Of a DNA stretch of 50,202 nucleotides, positions 18,801 to 27,302 are shown piece after piece. This stretch comes from a virus. Both the position numbers and the translations under genes were made by a program. The DNA lies in IMG/VR virus record IMGVR_UViG_3300023708_001009, positions 1 to 50,202 of that record, one strand, 5' to 3'. The notes beneath the pieces are model-generated. The model was not told where the DNA came from. It ran no database searches and saw only the letters and a list, made by a program, of their open reading frames with translations. Position 1 is the stretch's first letter; the number at the start of each line of letters is the position of its first letter.

Positions 18801-19393
18801 TACCTGCACCTGCACCAGATACTTCATTAGATAGATCAGAAAAGGCAAGATTTGCACTTATTCATCTTCAAAGTAGCGGTGCCGATGCGTTATCGGATGA
18901 AGAGAGAGCGTTACTTGGAATGGCTCCAAAGTCTGCAACATCTTCATCATCTACAATAAGCACTACAACAAAACCACTAGTTCAGGCTCCTGCAGGACTT
19001 CAGTTCCTGCCAAAAGACGAATTGGCAAAAATGGGATATTATGCCAATGGTGGTTTTATTGCCAGAGGGTCCGATACAGTTCCTGCCATGCTAACTCCAG
19101 GAGAGTTTATTATGAGCAGATCGTCTGTAAAGAAGTATGGCTCTGGATTGATGGATAGTATTAACGCTGGAAACTTTGAAATGCCTTCATACTCTGCAAC
19201 TCCACAAATTTCGCAGGTATCTCCAGTAAACAATAACATTTCCTCAAACGTTGACAACAGTTCAGTGTATAATAATAGCTATAGTGTTAATATTCACACT
19301 ACTGGCTCACAGGATACAGACTCAATTGCTAGAGCAGTAATTGGAAAGATCCGTGAATACGATAGCCAGCGTGTAAGAGGAGTTAGAGTTTAG
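12857..19393 (+). CDS. Tape measure protein
   Basis: Encodes 2,178 residues. It sets tail length and is ejected with the DNA. Roughly: residues 1-130 are helical; 190-500 match the phage tail tape measure core (NWGKNTQWAGRQLMVGFSIP, SIEDMTTAIPKAAPIVKQLG). A hydrophobic segment lies near 545-575, and a stronger one near 1230-1265 (PVIAAIAALAAAFAIGVGIF). Long Ala/Lys/Gln coiled coils run to about 2000. A glycine motif, GGxxxGxxDxxPAxLxxGExxI, occurs near 668 and again near 2060. At about 1.5 angstroms per residue the length predicts a tail near 330 nm. It starts after AGAGGTG and its stop overlaps the next start by one base. Confidence 0.95.
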   Translation: MAEDIQSNIRINVDTAAALANIKNLQGSLSAFYSQMAKSGAAANAVASGLQQNFINSVNMSGKFAASIETIKSSTESFNTALEKNKFSLGEYFKYGVAASKSFGKVFKTEYETVNKVAIERVKDLQTQYVKMGRDANGALRSIAIRPLALDLQDLGTKTQIAAQRQQILNQLLKQGSTNLLNWGKNTQWAGRQLMVGFSIPIGMAGAAAAKAYQQIEEGSIKIRRVYGDMNTTAQETDAMVKKIQNLAAAYTQYGVAVSDTMTMAANAAAMGKTGADLLAQIDQATKLSVLGGVDQQQALDTTISLTNAFGISTSQLADKINYLNSVENQTVLSIEDMTTAIPKAAPIVKQLGGNVEDLAFMLTAMKEGGVNASEGANAIKSGMASLINPTKKASDFLKGFGIDVNGIVQKDKGNLKQTVVDFAKSLDTLDPLNRAKAIEMMFGKFQFSRMSTMLQNITKDGSQASKALELANMSAIQRAAMSRKELDKIQSSPMYKFQKALADFQLKLAPVGEAFLKAITPVVETIGKALDWFNKLGEGTKGMIVKTIGIVGGLAPIILMTVGLVGNGIANILKFLSWIKAAFNKATTASQILGETTDYMTQEQLKAASVAASLDQIHSKLRQTFTSEAEAVTLYTNALKAANAAAGQFVGPTMSFRGGAKKLATGGMVVGPGGPTDDAIPANLSNGEAVIDAATVKKNPNIISALFQGRKINIPGYAKNNSSQFAHVNENVVVTTAKDVLDRILEAEKAGKTVSIKLKQLMEDIVTDIGPGFKVRAYHGLGFDQDAKLNNSMKGDAPVSTDAFIQDFKDRGAAKWNKSISMGGGNLKDKELQQHLAAYDAEITKGLEAFRKLSGGATITSTQFSEIEAAARQTVPEFSQLRQALDTAEAGLYEVRANLSQSVLEKAGIRLEQVPSSKGDGTMSEKKVGAFSSGRYVRASGNRVMSSSKDLFGGIELAELENSGTEVVKEVKKKVVDGVKKSTRQASPSKDAYDAGENIGKGAINALKDEEPKAKAAGEKLAKSITSGVSQSRGAAGRATAAAYSRDPELRNLSIRRKNAQMMGADTAAIDQEIKARRAVVASSVKERLAKERLATVEVQEAKAAVQSGIAKKMTTVGEGIAKLDGKFTKFSSGLTTAAFALSMLPGPIGQIAQVITPVLGVVSLLGSGLELLTKKQAAYAAFTELKALREKGVMAETEMARAVELELIVNENRARGIEIAETGVLAFMMGLLEAPLWPVIAAIAALAAAFAIGVGIFNAINDANKKALEQARRPIKVQQDTKNAMGAFGSLTGSDLSIPTIASVSARNLSKNGKQANDIQTLLSSDDFKNKDSKIAPVISDLKKMGSKSAKSYLTGLAQDFLAGGMDKSAVDSMIKALQIAAGKESLKLTFADIDVTTKKGRADLAKKVAQDVTASGNAELAKWQRGKRVDAFVGSDLGKAKNLTDQQRADLEFFKNADFNSFVGKANAAKASSNNFKQGIADLAAQFGKGIINSKQFGASIGEIAANISKSAQGKANLLNTIGSLGGPTARTAAAGLRNVNDQLMLLTILQADPTKGQNIVSGLMSNNAGKIAQAKKDLKAYGDIFKIFKQTYTTPDTSNNSSGANKVDVKAPLKDMRAAAAAAVLGKQLIRNKDITAGMQEIIAGMDKKTRDYYGYINKNGVFTLKAAGKALKEAYDKKVIQEALNSVSTNVKNFRAQIGLQTSLKSLGFSIADAAKLSADSMWQEAWASANTKKKRDAILAAMRQQISLQGEIDANQKLIDDAAQAASDAAAEAAKSTEEKAMDAAQARLDSANAELSAAEAKFGMEAKQNKLAMDNQALEEISRKEDAINKTYDERTKALDEIQKAQEAISQAQQDQLDVASAITTGDMAAAARAVQQARKNSADRAMQDQKDALDTAHQRELDSIMVSVNGTMMTRKQIEADILAIEQSIYNFESSQAILAIKANIAARTDEYNAAKAVYDMVAATKALGSVTPIPAPAPDTSLDRSEKARFALIHLQSSGADALSDEERALLGMAPKSATSSSSTISTTTKPLVQAPAGLQFLPKDELAKMGYYANGGFIARGSDTVPAMLTPGEFIMSRSSVKKYGSGLMDSINAGNFEMPSYSATPQISQVSPVNNNISSNVDNSSVYNNSYSVNIHTTGSQDTDSIARAVIGKIREYDSQRVRGVRV

Positions 19394-20010
19394 TGTCAAC
19401 AAAAGACTACATCATAGGAAGACAAAAATTTGTTAATGAGGTAAGCGGTGTTCTTCGTGGTCGCCCAGCAGCATTACTATTTTCAAATAATCAGGGAACC
19501 ATTAGCAATGGATATTTTGTTCCAGATGGAAATGAGTTTGAGGATTTTATAATTCTATCAGACCATAATAGAGATCCTCTTCAAATGAAAGCTATTCGTA
19601 TTGAGCAAAGAAAAAGAACAATAAATGGTAGAATGCGTTCTTACCATATTGCAGACAAACTTTCGATGTCAGTTTCATGGAATATGATTCCATCAAGATC
19701 ATTTAATAGTGCACCAACATTTAATACATCTGGAGCATTAAGTGGAACAGACGAGGTAACCGTAGACGGTGGTGCTGGAGGCGTAGAGCTTCTAGATTGG
19801 TATGAAAACCACTATGGTTCATTCTATGTTTATTTAGCCTATGATAAGTATAACGAGTTTAACCCAAACTCTGAAAACCAATATGGACATCTTCACGAAT
19901 ACAACCAGGTATTAGAAATGTTTATATCAGATTTTTCCTATTCAATAGTTAAGCGTGGAAGTAATGAGCACGACCTGTGGAATATTTCTCTTACTTTGGA
20001 AGAGGCATAA
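19393..20010 (+). CDS. Minor tail protein, probably distal tail (Dit-like)
   Basis: Encodes 205 residues from a GTG that shares a base with the tape measure stop. It is the first gene after the tape measure and about 200 residues long, as expected for the distal tail protein linking tube and baseplate. The sequence is beta-rich, with MKAIRIEQRKRTINGRMRSY, SMSVSWNMIPSRSF and a C-terminal segment ISLTLEEA typical of the end of a tail-tube-like domain. The identity as Dit is inferred from position and length. Confidence 0.65.
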   Translation: MSTKDYIIGRQKFVNEVSGVLRGRPAALLFSNNQGTISNGYFVPDGNEFEDFIILSDHNRDPLQMKAIRIEQRKRTINGRMRSYHIADKLSMSVSWNMIPSRSFNSAPTFNTSGALSGTDEVTVDGGAGGVELLDWYENHYGSFYVYLAYDKYNEFNPNSENQYGHLHEYNQVLEMFISDFSYSIVKRGSNEHDLWNISLTLEEA

Positions 20011-23000
20011 TGTATACAGACTCAGCATTAAAAAATCATCTAGAAACAAGTTCAGCAATAAAAAGCCAAGCTTTAATTTTAATGGAATGGAATCTAAATG
20101 ATGCAACAAACATTTCAAAAATTGGAAACTACAAATATAGAAAAACAGACCCACAATATGTAACACCATATGGACAGTTCGATGCTAATGATACTGGAAG
20201 ATATTACGATAATGGAACTAATGCAGATGCCGTAATTTCTGGAGGTATTGATGGGAATAGCGAATCTGTATTCTTTACCAAAAAGAAAATAAAAGAACAA
20301 CTATACTACTCTCTTGAAGATTGTTTTGGAAGATTCAGACCACGTTCTGGAATTAATAAATTAAGATATTTGGATAAGTCTAGTCAAATTCTTCAAGTTG
20401 GACAAACTATGTCTGGCAATACATCGATCATTGAGAAACGACCAAGATACTATGCATCTGATAAAGACGACATCTTTAAGTATTGGACATCATATAAAAC
20501 TGAATGGGACACAACAGAAAAGGTTTTGGCTACTAGAGGATATTCTTCTAATACGGCATCAATATCTGGAGGATACCCAATAGAAGATGTTGCACCATTC
20601 ATTGTATATAAAAATTCAATTGCTGCAAATAAAATAGTAATTAAGATGCAAACTAATGTTGGAACTATCAACCTAGGTTCATTAAAAACATCTTCTAATA
20701 AAACAATCAATGATCCATTTTATGGAGATGCCAATAAAACAGTTCCAAAAAAATGGAAATTGCAAAAACTCCAAGGAACTGATTGGGTGGACATCGTTGA
20801 CTATTCTAACATGCCAGCAACAATTGCAGAAGATGGCTATGTAGAATTTTCTTATGGACTACAAGTTCCTGACCAATACAAAGACATATTTGTTTTTGCA
20901 GGAGAGCTATCTTCTACATCTGCATTGCCACAAACATCATTTTTGGGTTATACATACTTAATTAAAAATAGCAATACAGATATTGGAACTTTCTACATTT
21001 GGACTGATGAAGATTACAATAACCCATATAAATCATTTAGCCCAAATTATTCATGGCTTCCAAGTGAGCAAGCAATAAATAGCCAAACCATTTATCTTAC
21101 AGATCCAATTAAAACCAACACTTCCTATGTTCAATCTGGAATTACAAAGTATAGACAGTTTGACTATTTGAACGGAATTAGAATTGTTGTAGATGAAATG
21201 AATGCTCCAGGATCCAGTTTTGACCTTATTGAACTATCTCCTAGATTGTTTATGAATATATCAGATAGAGTTCAGTCATATGACATTACAAAGCCAGCAT
21301 CAGACCTATCTGGAGCAGGACTTCCAGTTTCAAAAATGTTAGCAGGAACAGGTAGCATAAGCTTGTTTGATTTTGACCAGGCATTTTCAGAAAATAATGA
21401 CTCTAGTATTTTTTATGGTCTAACTACAAGAAATATACAGTTTAAGTTTTATGAGGCAATATTTGATGTTAACAACAATGGAACTATGTATGATTACTAT
21501 GTTCCTATTAAAACAATGTATTCAGATGATGCACCTAAGTTAAACTCTTCCACAAGAGATTTATCAATTCAATTGAGAGATCTTAGCATTCTGCTAGAGA
21601 CAACAATTGTTCCACAAATGATGATGGTCAATAAGCCATTCCTTTATATAGTTTCAAGATTAATGGACTCTATTGGATTTTCAAATTATAGATTCTACGC
21701 AACAAAAAACAATAATGATGTAATCCCTTACTTCTTTGTTGGTCCAGATACAAATGTATCTCAAGTTTTAGAACAGCTAGCTATCTCTACACAGTCAGCG
21801 ATGTTCTTTGATGAAGACAACAATTTTGTTGTAATGACAAGAGACTATATGATGCCGTCATCATCAGATAGAGCTACTAATTTAGTTATAGACGGTAACA
21901 ATAATATTATTGATGTGGCATCGGCAGACACAACTATTTTTAATAGTGGAAAAATTACTTATTCAAATAAATATATTCAAAAGACTTATGGTGCTGTATC
22001 GCAATCAAGTTCTGGACTAAAATCAAAAACCTGGATATATAAACCATCATTGTTATGGGAAGTATCCCCAGAAGCAAACCTGAACCCTACAAATGGAGAA
22101 ACTGGTTCACAATCTGCATATACTTTGTCAGCCATTCCACTATCTGGCTCAAGAACAGACGGTATTGGATTATCCAAGACTCTTCCTACAGTAAATTCGT
22201 CTGGTATTGTGATTGACAACATCATGGAATTTGGAGATGGCATCCAGTTTATTTCAAAATATTCTGGATACTTCTATGCAAATGGTGAAATTATTAGATA
22301 TGATGCTGTTGAATTCTCCATATCTGGTTCTACAGGAACACCAACCCTAGTGTGGATATCAAATCCTAAAGACTTTGAATACTATTTTGCCAAATTAACT
22401 CTTGGTCAAAGAATATATCCAACAGGTAGAGTTAGAATATATGCAGAACCAAATGTTAATTCAGATGGAACATACAAGGTGGGGGCAGTTGCCAAACACG
22501 GTCGTGGTCAATTTGGAACAGATATCGTTGATCACTATTATGGGCTTGGATCGACATGGACTAATTCAAACAACCTAAAGGGCTGTTTCATGGATTCAAA
22601 AATACTTCTTAATGGAGGAACTGTATCTATCAATAATTCAAATGGTAAAGCTGGTATTGAAACATCAAATAAAAATAATACAACAATATCTGGAGTAATT
22701 AAGAATATATTTACTACTACTGATCAGGCTGTTCCAGCTACCGTTCAATCATCTGCTTTAGTTATGAATGGACCATCATTTAGTAGCTCTCAAAACCCTG
22801 TTGATTATGTTTCCTATGTGTATAAACAGTTGTCAACAAGATACACACACTTTGGAACTAGGACAAGAATTATAGGTTCAATTGGAAATGGATCAGGTTA
22901 TGACCAACAACCAGTAGGAAACTCTACAATGTATTCTCTAAAAGAAACAACATATCCAAAGACTATAACTAATGCAGATGGAACAACTACAACAGTAAAC

Positions 23001-24386
23001 GTAACATCAAAAGCACAAGTTCTTGGTGGTTCTAGTGGCGGTATTGCAATACTAATTGATCCAACAACTAATAACGGATACTACTTTGAAATAGCTGCAC
23101 TAACTAATAATAATGTTAACAACTATTCTGGATCAGTTCCAATTAATAACATGTTCTTCTATAAAATTCAAAGAAGTGCTACAGCTACCTCGGATGGAGA
23201 CAAGGCCATTCCAAATGTTCTATGGTCTGGACTTGCTCCTATCATTGTAGATGATGGCAACTTTACTGGACAGTCAAGAATGATGAACGAAACATCTCCG
23301 ACAGTATATGACCTAGCCGTTGAATATGAAAGAATTTCTGCCACTACTAAAAAATTCTATCTATTTATAAATGGTCAAGTAGTTGCAACAGTAGAAGATA
23401 AAAGTGCTCTGCCAGAAAATAATTCTTCTACTACAAATGTTGCATTATTTACCAGAGGATCTTCAAAGTTAATGTTTGAAAATGTATATGGTCTTGTGAA
23501 AAATTACTCACAAACTAATGACGCATTGCTAGATGTTCCTGTAGGAAATGACACAGCTAAGGCATTTGGATATGGATCCGATCACCTAGGATTAATTTCT
23601 GTAACAGATTCATTTAGAAAATATGCCATGAGTGGTATTGTAAATGGTGCATACTTGTCTGGAATTGGTGCTCAAGCTGATCCAAAATATAACATTTACT
23701 ACGATGAATTTGGAACAATTATGCGTGAATGTGCATACATGAATGTAAGATTTGACAAGGCATATCCATCGCTGTATTCTGTTGTATCACCAACATTTAA
23801 TAGCCTAAAGGGCTACACCATATCTGGATTTAAGTCAACTCCATATGGAGCAGAGTTCTTAATTTTCAACAATACAGACACTCTTCTGACGTTGGACGAT
23901 TCTAGTGGAAATTATTTAAGAATCCAGGGAATAGCATTTACGCAACAAACACAAAATGAATTAACTGTAGATCAATTCTTTATGAAGAATAGCGATTTCT
24001 CAAATTTCAAATTATCTTCAAAGGAAGAGTTAAAAAACAAAAAGACCTATGATGATATTAAAGCAAGTCGAATGACGTATGGGAAGAAGGAGTTTACACT
24101 AGATACTCCATATATTCAGTCTGAAGATTTGGCTAATAAGCTAATGGCTTGGATTACTCAAAAAGTAATGCGACCAAGAAAATCTGTTGGTCTTGAGTTG
24201 TTCGGGATGCCGATACTTCAACTGGGAGATATAGTTCAAATTGATTATCAATCAAACGGTATTGACGAAGCGGTATCTTCAGATTCAAGATTTGTGGTAT
24301 ATAACATTCAATACTCTAAGGGTGCTGATGGAATTAAGAATACTGTATACTTAAGTGAAATAGTAGAACCATTGGGAGGAATATAG
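20010..24386 (+). CDS. Large baseplate / tail-tip protein (hub-like)
   Basis: Encodes 1,458 residues. The ATG at 20010 overlaps the previous stop (TAATG) and follows GAAGAGG. Residues 1-420 are beta-rich. Around 440-640 comes a segment resembling baseplate hub proteins (ISLFDFDQAF, RDLSIQLRDLSILLE, PFLYIVSRLMDSIGFSNY). A long Asn/Ser/Thr-rich middle follows, with a LamG-like stretch (FYLFINGQVVATVEDKS, near 1120). The C-terminus returns to a hub-like end (LELFGMPILQLGDIVQIDYQ, then YNIQYSKG). The two-part hub with an inserted carbohydrate-binding-like domain fits a tail-tip protein that also contacts the cell. No peptidase or glycosidase motif was recognised. Confidence 0.75.
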   Translation: MYTDSALKNHLETSSAIKSQALILMEWNLNDATNISKIGNYKYRKTDPQYVTPYGQFDANDTGRYYDNGTNADAVISGGIDGNSESVFFTKKKIKEQLYYSLEDCFGRFRPRSGINKLRYLDKSSQILQVGQTMSGNTSIIEKRPRYYASDKDDIFKYWTSYKTEWDTTEKVLATRGYSSNTASISGGYPIEDVAPFIVYKNSIAANKIVIKMQTNVGTINLGSLKTSSNKTINDPFYGDANKTVPKKWKLQKLQGTDWVDIVDYSNMPATIAEDGYVEFSYGLQVPDQYKDIFVFAGELSSTSALPQTSFLGYTYLIKNSNTDIGTFYIWTDEDYNNPYKSFSPNYSWLPSEQAINSQTIYLTDPIKTNTSYVQSGITKYRQFDYLNGIRIVVDEMNAPGSSFDLIELSPRLFMNISDRVQSYDITKPASDLSGAGLPVSKMLAGTGSISLFDFDQAFSENNDSSIFYGLTTRNIQFKFYEAIFDVNNNGTMYDYYVPIKTMYSDDAPKLNSSTRDLSIQLRDLSILLETTIVPQMMMVNKPFLYIVSRLMDSIGFSNYRFYATKNNNDVIPYFFVGPDTNVSQVLEQLAISTQSAMFFDEDNNFVVMTRDYMMPSSSDRATNLVIDGNNNIIDVASADTTIFNSGKITYSNKYIQKTYGAVSQSSSGLKSKTWIYKPSLLWEVSPEANLNPTNGETGSQSAYTLSAIPLSGSRTDGIGLSKTLPTVNSSGIVIDNIMEFGDGIQFISKYSGYFYANGEIIRYDAVEFSISGSTGTPTLVWISNPKDFEYYFAKLTLGQRIYPTGRVRIYAEPNVNSDGTYKVGAVAKHGRGQFGTDIVDHYYGLGSTWTNSNNLKGCFMDSKILLNGGTVSINNSNGKAGIETSNKNNTTISGVIKNIFTTTDQAVPATVQSSALVMNGPSFSSSQNPVDYVSYVYKQLSTRYTHFGTRTRIIGSIGNGSGYDQQPVGNSTMYSLKETTYPKTITNADGTTTTVNVTSKAQVLGGSSGGIAILIDPTTNNGYYFEIAALTNNNVNNYSGSVPINNMFFYKIQRSATATSDGDKAIPNVLWSGLAPIIVDDGNFTGQSRMMNETSPTVYDLAVEYERISATTKKFYLFINGQVVATVEDKSALPENNSSTTNVALFTRGSSKLMFENVYGLVKNYSQTNDALLDVPVGNDTAKAFGYGSDHLGLISVTDSFRKYAMSGIVNGAYLSGIGAQADPKYNIYYDEFGTIMRECAYMNVRFDKAYPSLYSVVSPTFNSLKGYTISGFKSTPYGAEFLIFNNTDTLLTLDDSSGNYLRIQGIAFTQQTQNELTVDQFFMKNSDFSNFKLSSKEELKNKKTYDDIKASRMTYGKKEFTLDTPYIQSEDLANKLMAWITQKVMRPRKSVGLELFGMPILQLGDIVQIDYQSNGIDEAVSSDSRFVVYNIQYSKGADGIKNTVYLSEIVEPLGGI

Positions 24387-24387
24387 T

Positions 24388-25254
24388 ATGCCATCAGCAG
24401 ATAGTTTAGCAGCAAGTCCTGCATTAAGATCACAATATCAACAAGAGCTAGCAGCCAAACAAGCAGCAGCAGATGCCGCTGCAGCAGCAGCTAAACAAAA
24501 AGCCTTAGCAGCTCTTAGGGCAGACGATGCAGCAGCAGCAGCAAGTGCTGCCAAAGCTAAAGCAGATACCCTTGCCGTATCTAACATGACCTATTCTCAA
24601 GCAGATGCAGCTGGCATAGATCATGGTATAGTAAGAGCAGCTCAATCATATGTTACAAATTCACCAGAATTCAAGACTCCCACTCCAACATCAACATCAA
24701 CTCCAGTAATTGTAACTCCTACAGTCACCCCTACACCAACGACAATTACAACTGGTGGAGGATCTTCGTCAAATAGCGGATCATCATCTCAAAATACAGG
24801 TAATGCATCTACAACAATAAAATTGGCAACAGACAATTTGTTGGCCTTTAAGCCACCAACAATAGATGCTGAAGCAACTACGAACATGCTGTTCCAATCT
24901 ATCGGCGGTATAGAAATATTGCAATATTCTAGATCCGATATGGTATATGATATTGATAATCAGGCATTAGCATATCAACCATTATCAGATTTATCAATTT
25001 TACAAAGCAAATATTCTCCAAAGAGTTTGTCTGGATTGCAAGATGCAATTGGGGATAGTCTTAATGCATATCCAATAGACATATCAAAATATGTTCCGCT
25101 ATCACCAACAAAAGATTTTTATATTTATATGGAAGACACAATATCTTCTACTAATTTAGATAACTTAATTATTGAGGTTATAGGCATTACAGATAAAACA
25201 CAAGAGACGGTTCAGGTAGAGGTTATGGATTCTTCGGAGGTATATAGCTATTAA
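24388..25254 (+). CDS. Minor tail protein with Ala-rich helix and Pro/Thr linker
   Basis: Encodes 288 residues. Residues 15-65 form an Ala/Lys/Gln helix likely to be a coiled coil. Residues 95-140 are a Thr/Pro/Ser/Gly linker (TPTSTSTPVIVTPTVTPTPT). Residues 145-288 are a compact domain with DNLIIEVIGITDKTQETVQV. It is read from ATG 24388, one base after the previous stop, with GGGAGGA upstream. The architecture of helix, flexible linker and beta domain is that of a structural spacer or fibre component. I cannot name the family. Confidence 0.65.
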   Translation: MPSADSLAASPALRSQYQQELAAKQAAADAAAAAAKQKALAALRADDAAAAASAAKAKADTLAVSNMTYSQADAAGIDHGIVRAAQSYVTNSPEFKTPTPTSTSTPVIVTPTVTPTPTTITTGGGSSSNSGSSSQNTGNASTTIKLATDNLLAFKPPTIDAEATTNMLFQSIGGIEILQYSRSDMVYDIDNQALAYQPLSDLSILQSKYSPKSLSGLQDAIGDSLNAYPIDISKYVPLSPTKDFYIYMEDTISSTNLDNLIIEVIGITDKTQETVQVEVMDSSEVYSY

Positions 25255-25263
25255 TGCTATAAT
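25255..25263 (+). promoter_or_regulatory. Extended -10 promoter, leaderless start at 25270
   Basis: TGCTATAAT (TATAAT at 25258-25263), six bases, then ATG. There is no Shine-Dalgarno sequence. The string TATAATAGATTTATG is the cleanest example of the leaderless promoter family in this window. Confidence 0.65.
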
Positions 25264-25269
25264 AGATTT

Positions 25270-26343
25270 ATGTTTACAAGTTCTGGATCTTCCCTTTTAG
25301 CAAAATATATGCTTGGTCAATTACCTGCTTTTGCTACCCATATTGCAATTGGCTGTGGTGCCAAGGCACTTACCCAAGAGCCAACAAATAACCCATATAT
25401 ATCGCAAACCAAGCTAGGATTTGAAACATATAGATCAAAAATTATTTCACGAGGATACGTTAACAATGATGGAATTCCAGAACTATCTTTAATCGCAGAA
25501 TTGCCAACTAATAACAGATATGGCATTACCGAAATTGCATTGTTCCCAGGACTAGAAAATCCATCGGCAAAAGACTATGATAGTAGAATATTACTTAACT
25601 TTGTAGATGAAGCATATGTCTATAATTCAAATACCATTTCTGACATATCTTCTACAACAGTAAACATTCCTAATAGCGGAACAATTAGTGATGTAACAGA
25701 AACAAAACCATTCTTTATTAGTTCTTCAGACGGTCAACTAACATCTGATGATAGACAAAAAAGATTGGAAGCCCCACGATTTTTAGATAAGGCATTGCTT
25801 ATTAAATCTAATACAACTGGATCTGTAGAAGCACGAAATTTAAATATTGACTTAAGTAAAAATTCACCAGAAGACTATGTGTCGTTAGCATACTCTTTCC
25901 TAAATGACACGGTTGGCGATGGCTTGGGAGTTCAGAATACCTATACTGTTACAATAAAATTTATGACATCCTCAGAAACAGACTACTATAGACACACTTT
26001 TGACATAGATGCAAATAGTCTTTCTAGTTCAAGATACAATATTGAGCCATTTCAAATTAAAAGCTTAGAGGCTGTTGGAACAAGTCCAACACTATATAAC
26101 ATTAATAGAGTTCAATTTTCAATTGCTAAAACTAGTGGTTCTGCAACAGAAACTAACTGGCTACTACTTGACGGATTAAGAATTGACAATACTGCATCAT
26201 TCAATTCATCTTTTGGACTTGTTGCATACAAGGTAGTAGTTAATCCAGTAACAATCGGAAACACCACCATAGGATCTCCAATTGTAAAAGCTGCAAACAC
26301 AACAAACTTCGTAGAGTTTAGATTTAGCTTGGATGTGACATAA
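25270..26343 (+). CDS. Minor tail protein
   Basis: Encodes 357 residues. The N-terminal segment (THIAIGCGAKAL, then YGITEIALFPG) resembles tail-fibre-associated proteins of actinophages that sit near the tip. The rest is Ser/Thr/Asn-rich beta structure with a probable jelly-roll (YTVTIKFMTSS, then WLLLDGLRIDN). The start is leaderless from the preceding -10 box. The stop overlaps the next start (TAATG). It is probably a structural tail-tip component; no enzyme motif is seen. Confidence 0.65.
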   Translation: MFTSSGSSLLAKYMLGQLPAFATHIAIGCGAKALTQEPTNNPYISQTKLGFETYRSKIISRGYVNNDGIPELSLIAELPTNNRYGITEIALFPGLENPSAKDYDSRILLNFVDEAYVYNSNTISDISSTTVNIPNSGTISDVTETKPFFISSSDGQLTSDDRQKRLEAPRFLDKALLIKSNTTGSVEARNLNIDLSKNSPEDYVSLAYSFLNDTVGDGLGVQNTYTVTIKFMTSSETDYYRHTFDIDANSLSSSRYNIEPFQIKSLEAVGTSPTLYNINRVQFSIAKTSGSATETNWLLLDGLRIDNTASFNSSFGLVAYKVVVNPVTIGNTTIGSPIVKAANTTNFVEFRFSLDVT

Positions 26344-26870
26344 TGTCAGATACTGGAATTAAAAAAGTAGTATACTCTGCATCAAAGCTTCCAGTTCTAA
26401 GTTTGATTGGTAATAATGAACTAGTTTATCCTGTTAGATATAGGATTGTATCAAAAGATGGAACTGAAACTTCTGCATGGTCTCCAATATACGAAGTCCC
26501 AATTAGATCAATTCCACAAACAAATGTAAACATTTCTGTATCATCAACTGGAACACTTGCATCTATTGTTTGGGACAATCCTGCTAACGTAATTACTTAT
26601 GACGGTAATAATAATGTTACAAGCAAAGGCATAAACACAAATTTCTTTGATATCTATGTAAGATGGAAAGATGCATCTAATGCATATTTATCTGGTTTTT
26701 CTTCTTACAAATATGCTGGAACAGCTGGCTCTCAGCCAACATACAATCTGTTTACATTAAGAATTCCAAACACAGCCAAACACCTAGATGTTCTTATTCA
26801 GGTTGCTACAAATCCACATGAAGTAGTTTCTACTGCAAAAATCTGGGAAGAAACAAACTTCTCGGTCTAG
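26343..26870 (+). CDS. Minor tail protein with fibronectin-III-like fold
   Basis: Encodes 175 residues, translationally coupled to the previous gene. The first 60 residues (YPVRYRIVSKDGTETSAWSP, then IYEVPI) look like a fibronectin-type III or Ig-like strand pattern. The second half (FFDIYVRWKDASNAYLSG, then HLDVLIQVAT) is another beta domain. FnIII-like modules are common in phage tail fibres and help present receptor-binding parts. The fold is inferred by eye. Confidence 0.6.
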   Translation: MSDTGIKKVVYSASKLPVLSLIGNNELVYPVRYRIVSKDGTETSAWSPIYEVPIRSIPQTNVNISVSSTGTLASIVWDNPANVITYDGNNNVTSKGINTNFFDIYVRWKDASNAYLSGFSSYKYAGTAGSQPTYNLFTLRIPNTAKHLDVLIQVATNPHEVVSTAKIWEETNFSV

Positions 26871-26872
26871 TA

Positions 26873-26881
26873 TGCTATAAT
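26873..26881 (+). promoter_or_regulatory. Extended -10 promoter, leaderless start at 26889
   Basis: TGCTATAAT (TATAAT at 26876-26881) is followed by seven bases and ATG 26889. No Shine-Dalgarno sequence is present. The box lies just after the previous stop codon. Confidence 0.6.
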
Positions 26882-26888
26882 TAAATTC

Positions 26889-27302
26889 ATGAGCAGATTA
26901 CCAAATATAAGTCCTGGACAACCAGTTGACGCACTATTCTTGACAGACATGGTTGCAGCAATTAATTCACTATACGATACACAAATTACTAGTGGAAAGA
27001 ATGCCAACATTAGTGGAAACATTCTTCCAACAGCCAATCTATCTGTTGTTGCACTAAAACAGACAATCTCTGCATCAGGAACATCTGTTCCAATTAGTTT
27101 TGGAACATCTAAATTTGGAGCTCCTCCAATTGTTACCGCTGTAATTGATTCATCAGGAATTGCCAGCACTAACAATCTTTCAGTATCTGTGCAAAATGTA
27201 ACAACAGGTGGATGCAATATAGTAGCCAAATTTGATACTGGAGTATCATCTGTTGTTGTAAATGTTATTGCAATTGGATACCCCTCAGCAACTGGAGCAT
27301 AA
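26889..27302 (+). CDS. Small tail-tip protein, candidate receptor-binding protein
   Basis: Encodes 137 residues. Residues 1-60 are helical (LTDMVAAINSLYDTQITSG), a common trimerising start of short fibres. Residues 65-137 form a small beta-sandwich (FGAPPIVTAVIDSS, then NLSVSVQNVTTGGCNIVAKF, then VVVNVIAIGYPS). The pattern resembles H-type lectin-like domains at phage fibre tips. It is the last structural gene, has its own leaderless promoter, and overlaps the next start (TAATG). Lectin function is an inference from the fold pattern. Confidence 0.55.
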   Translation: MSRLPNISPGQPVDALFLTDMVAAINSLYDTQITSGKNANISGNILPTANLSVVALKQTISASGTSVPISFGTSKFGAPPIVTAVIDSSGIASTNNLSVSVQNVTTGGCNIVAKFDTGVSSVVVNVIAIGYPSATGA

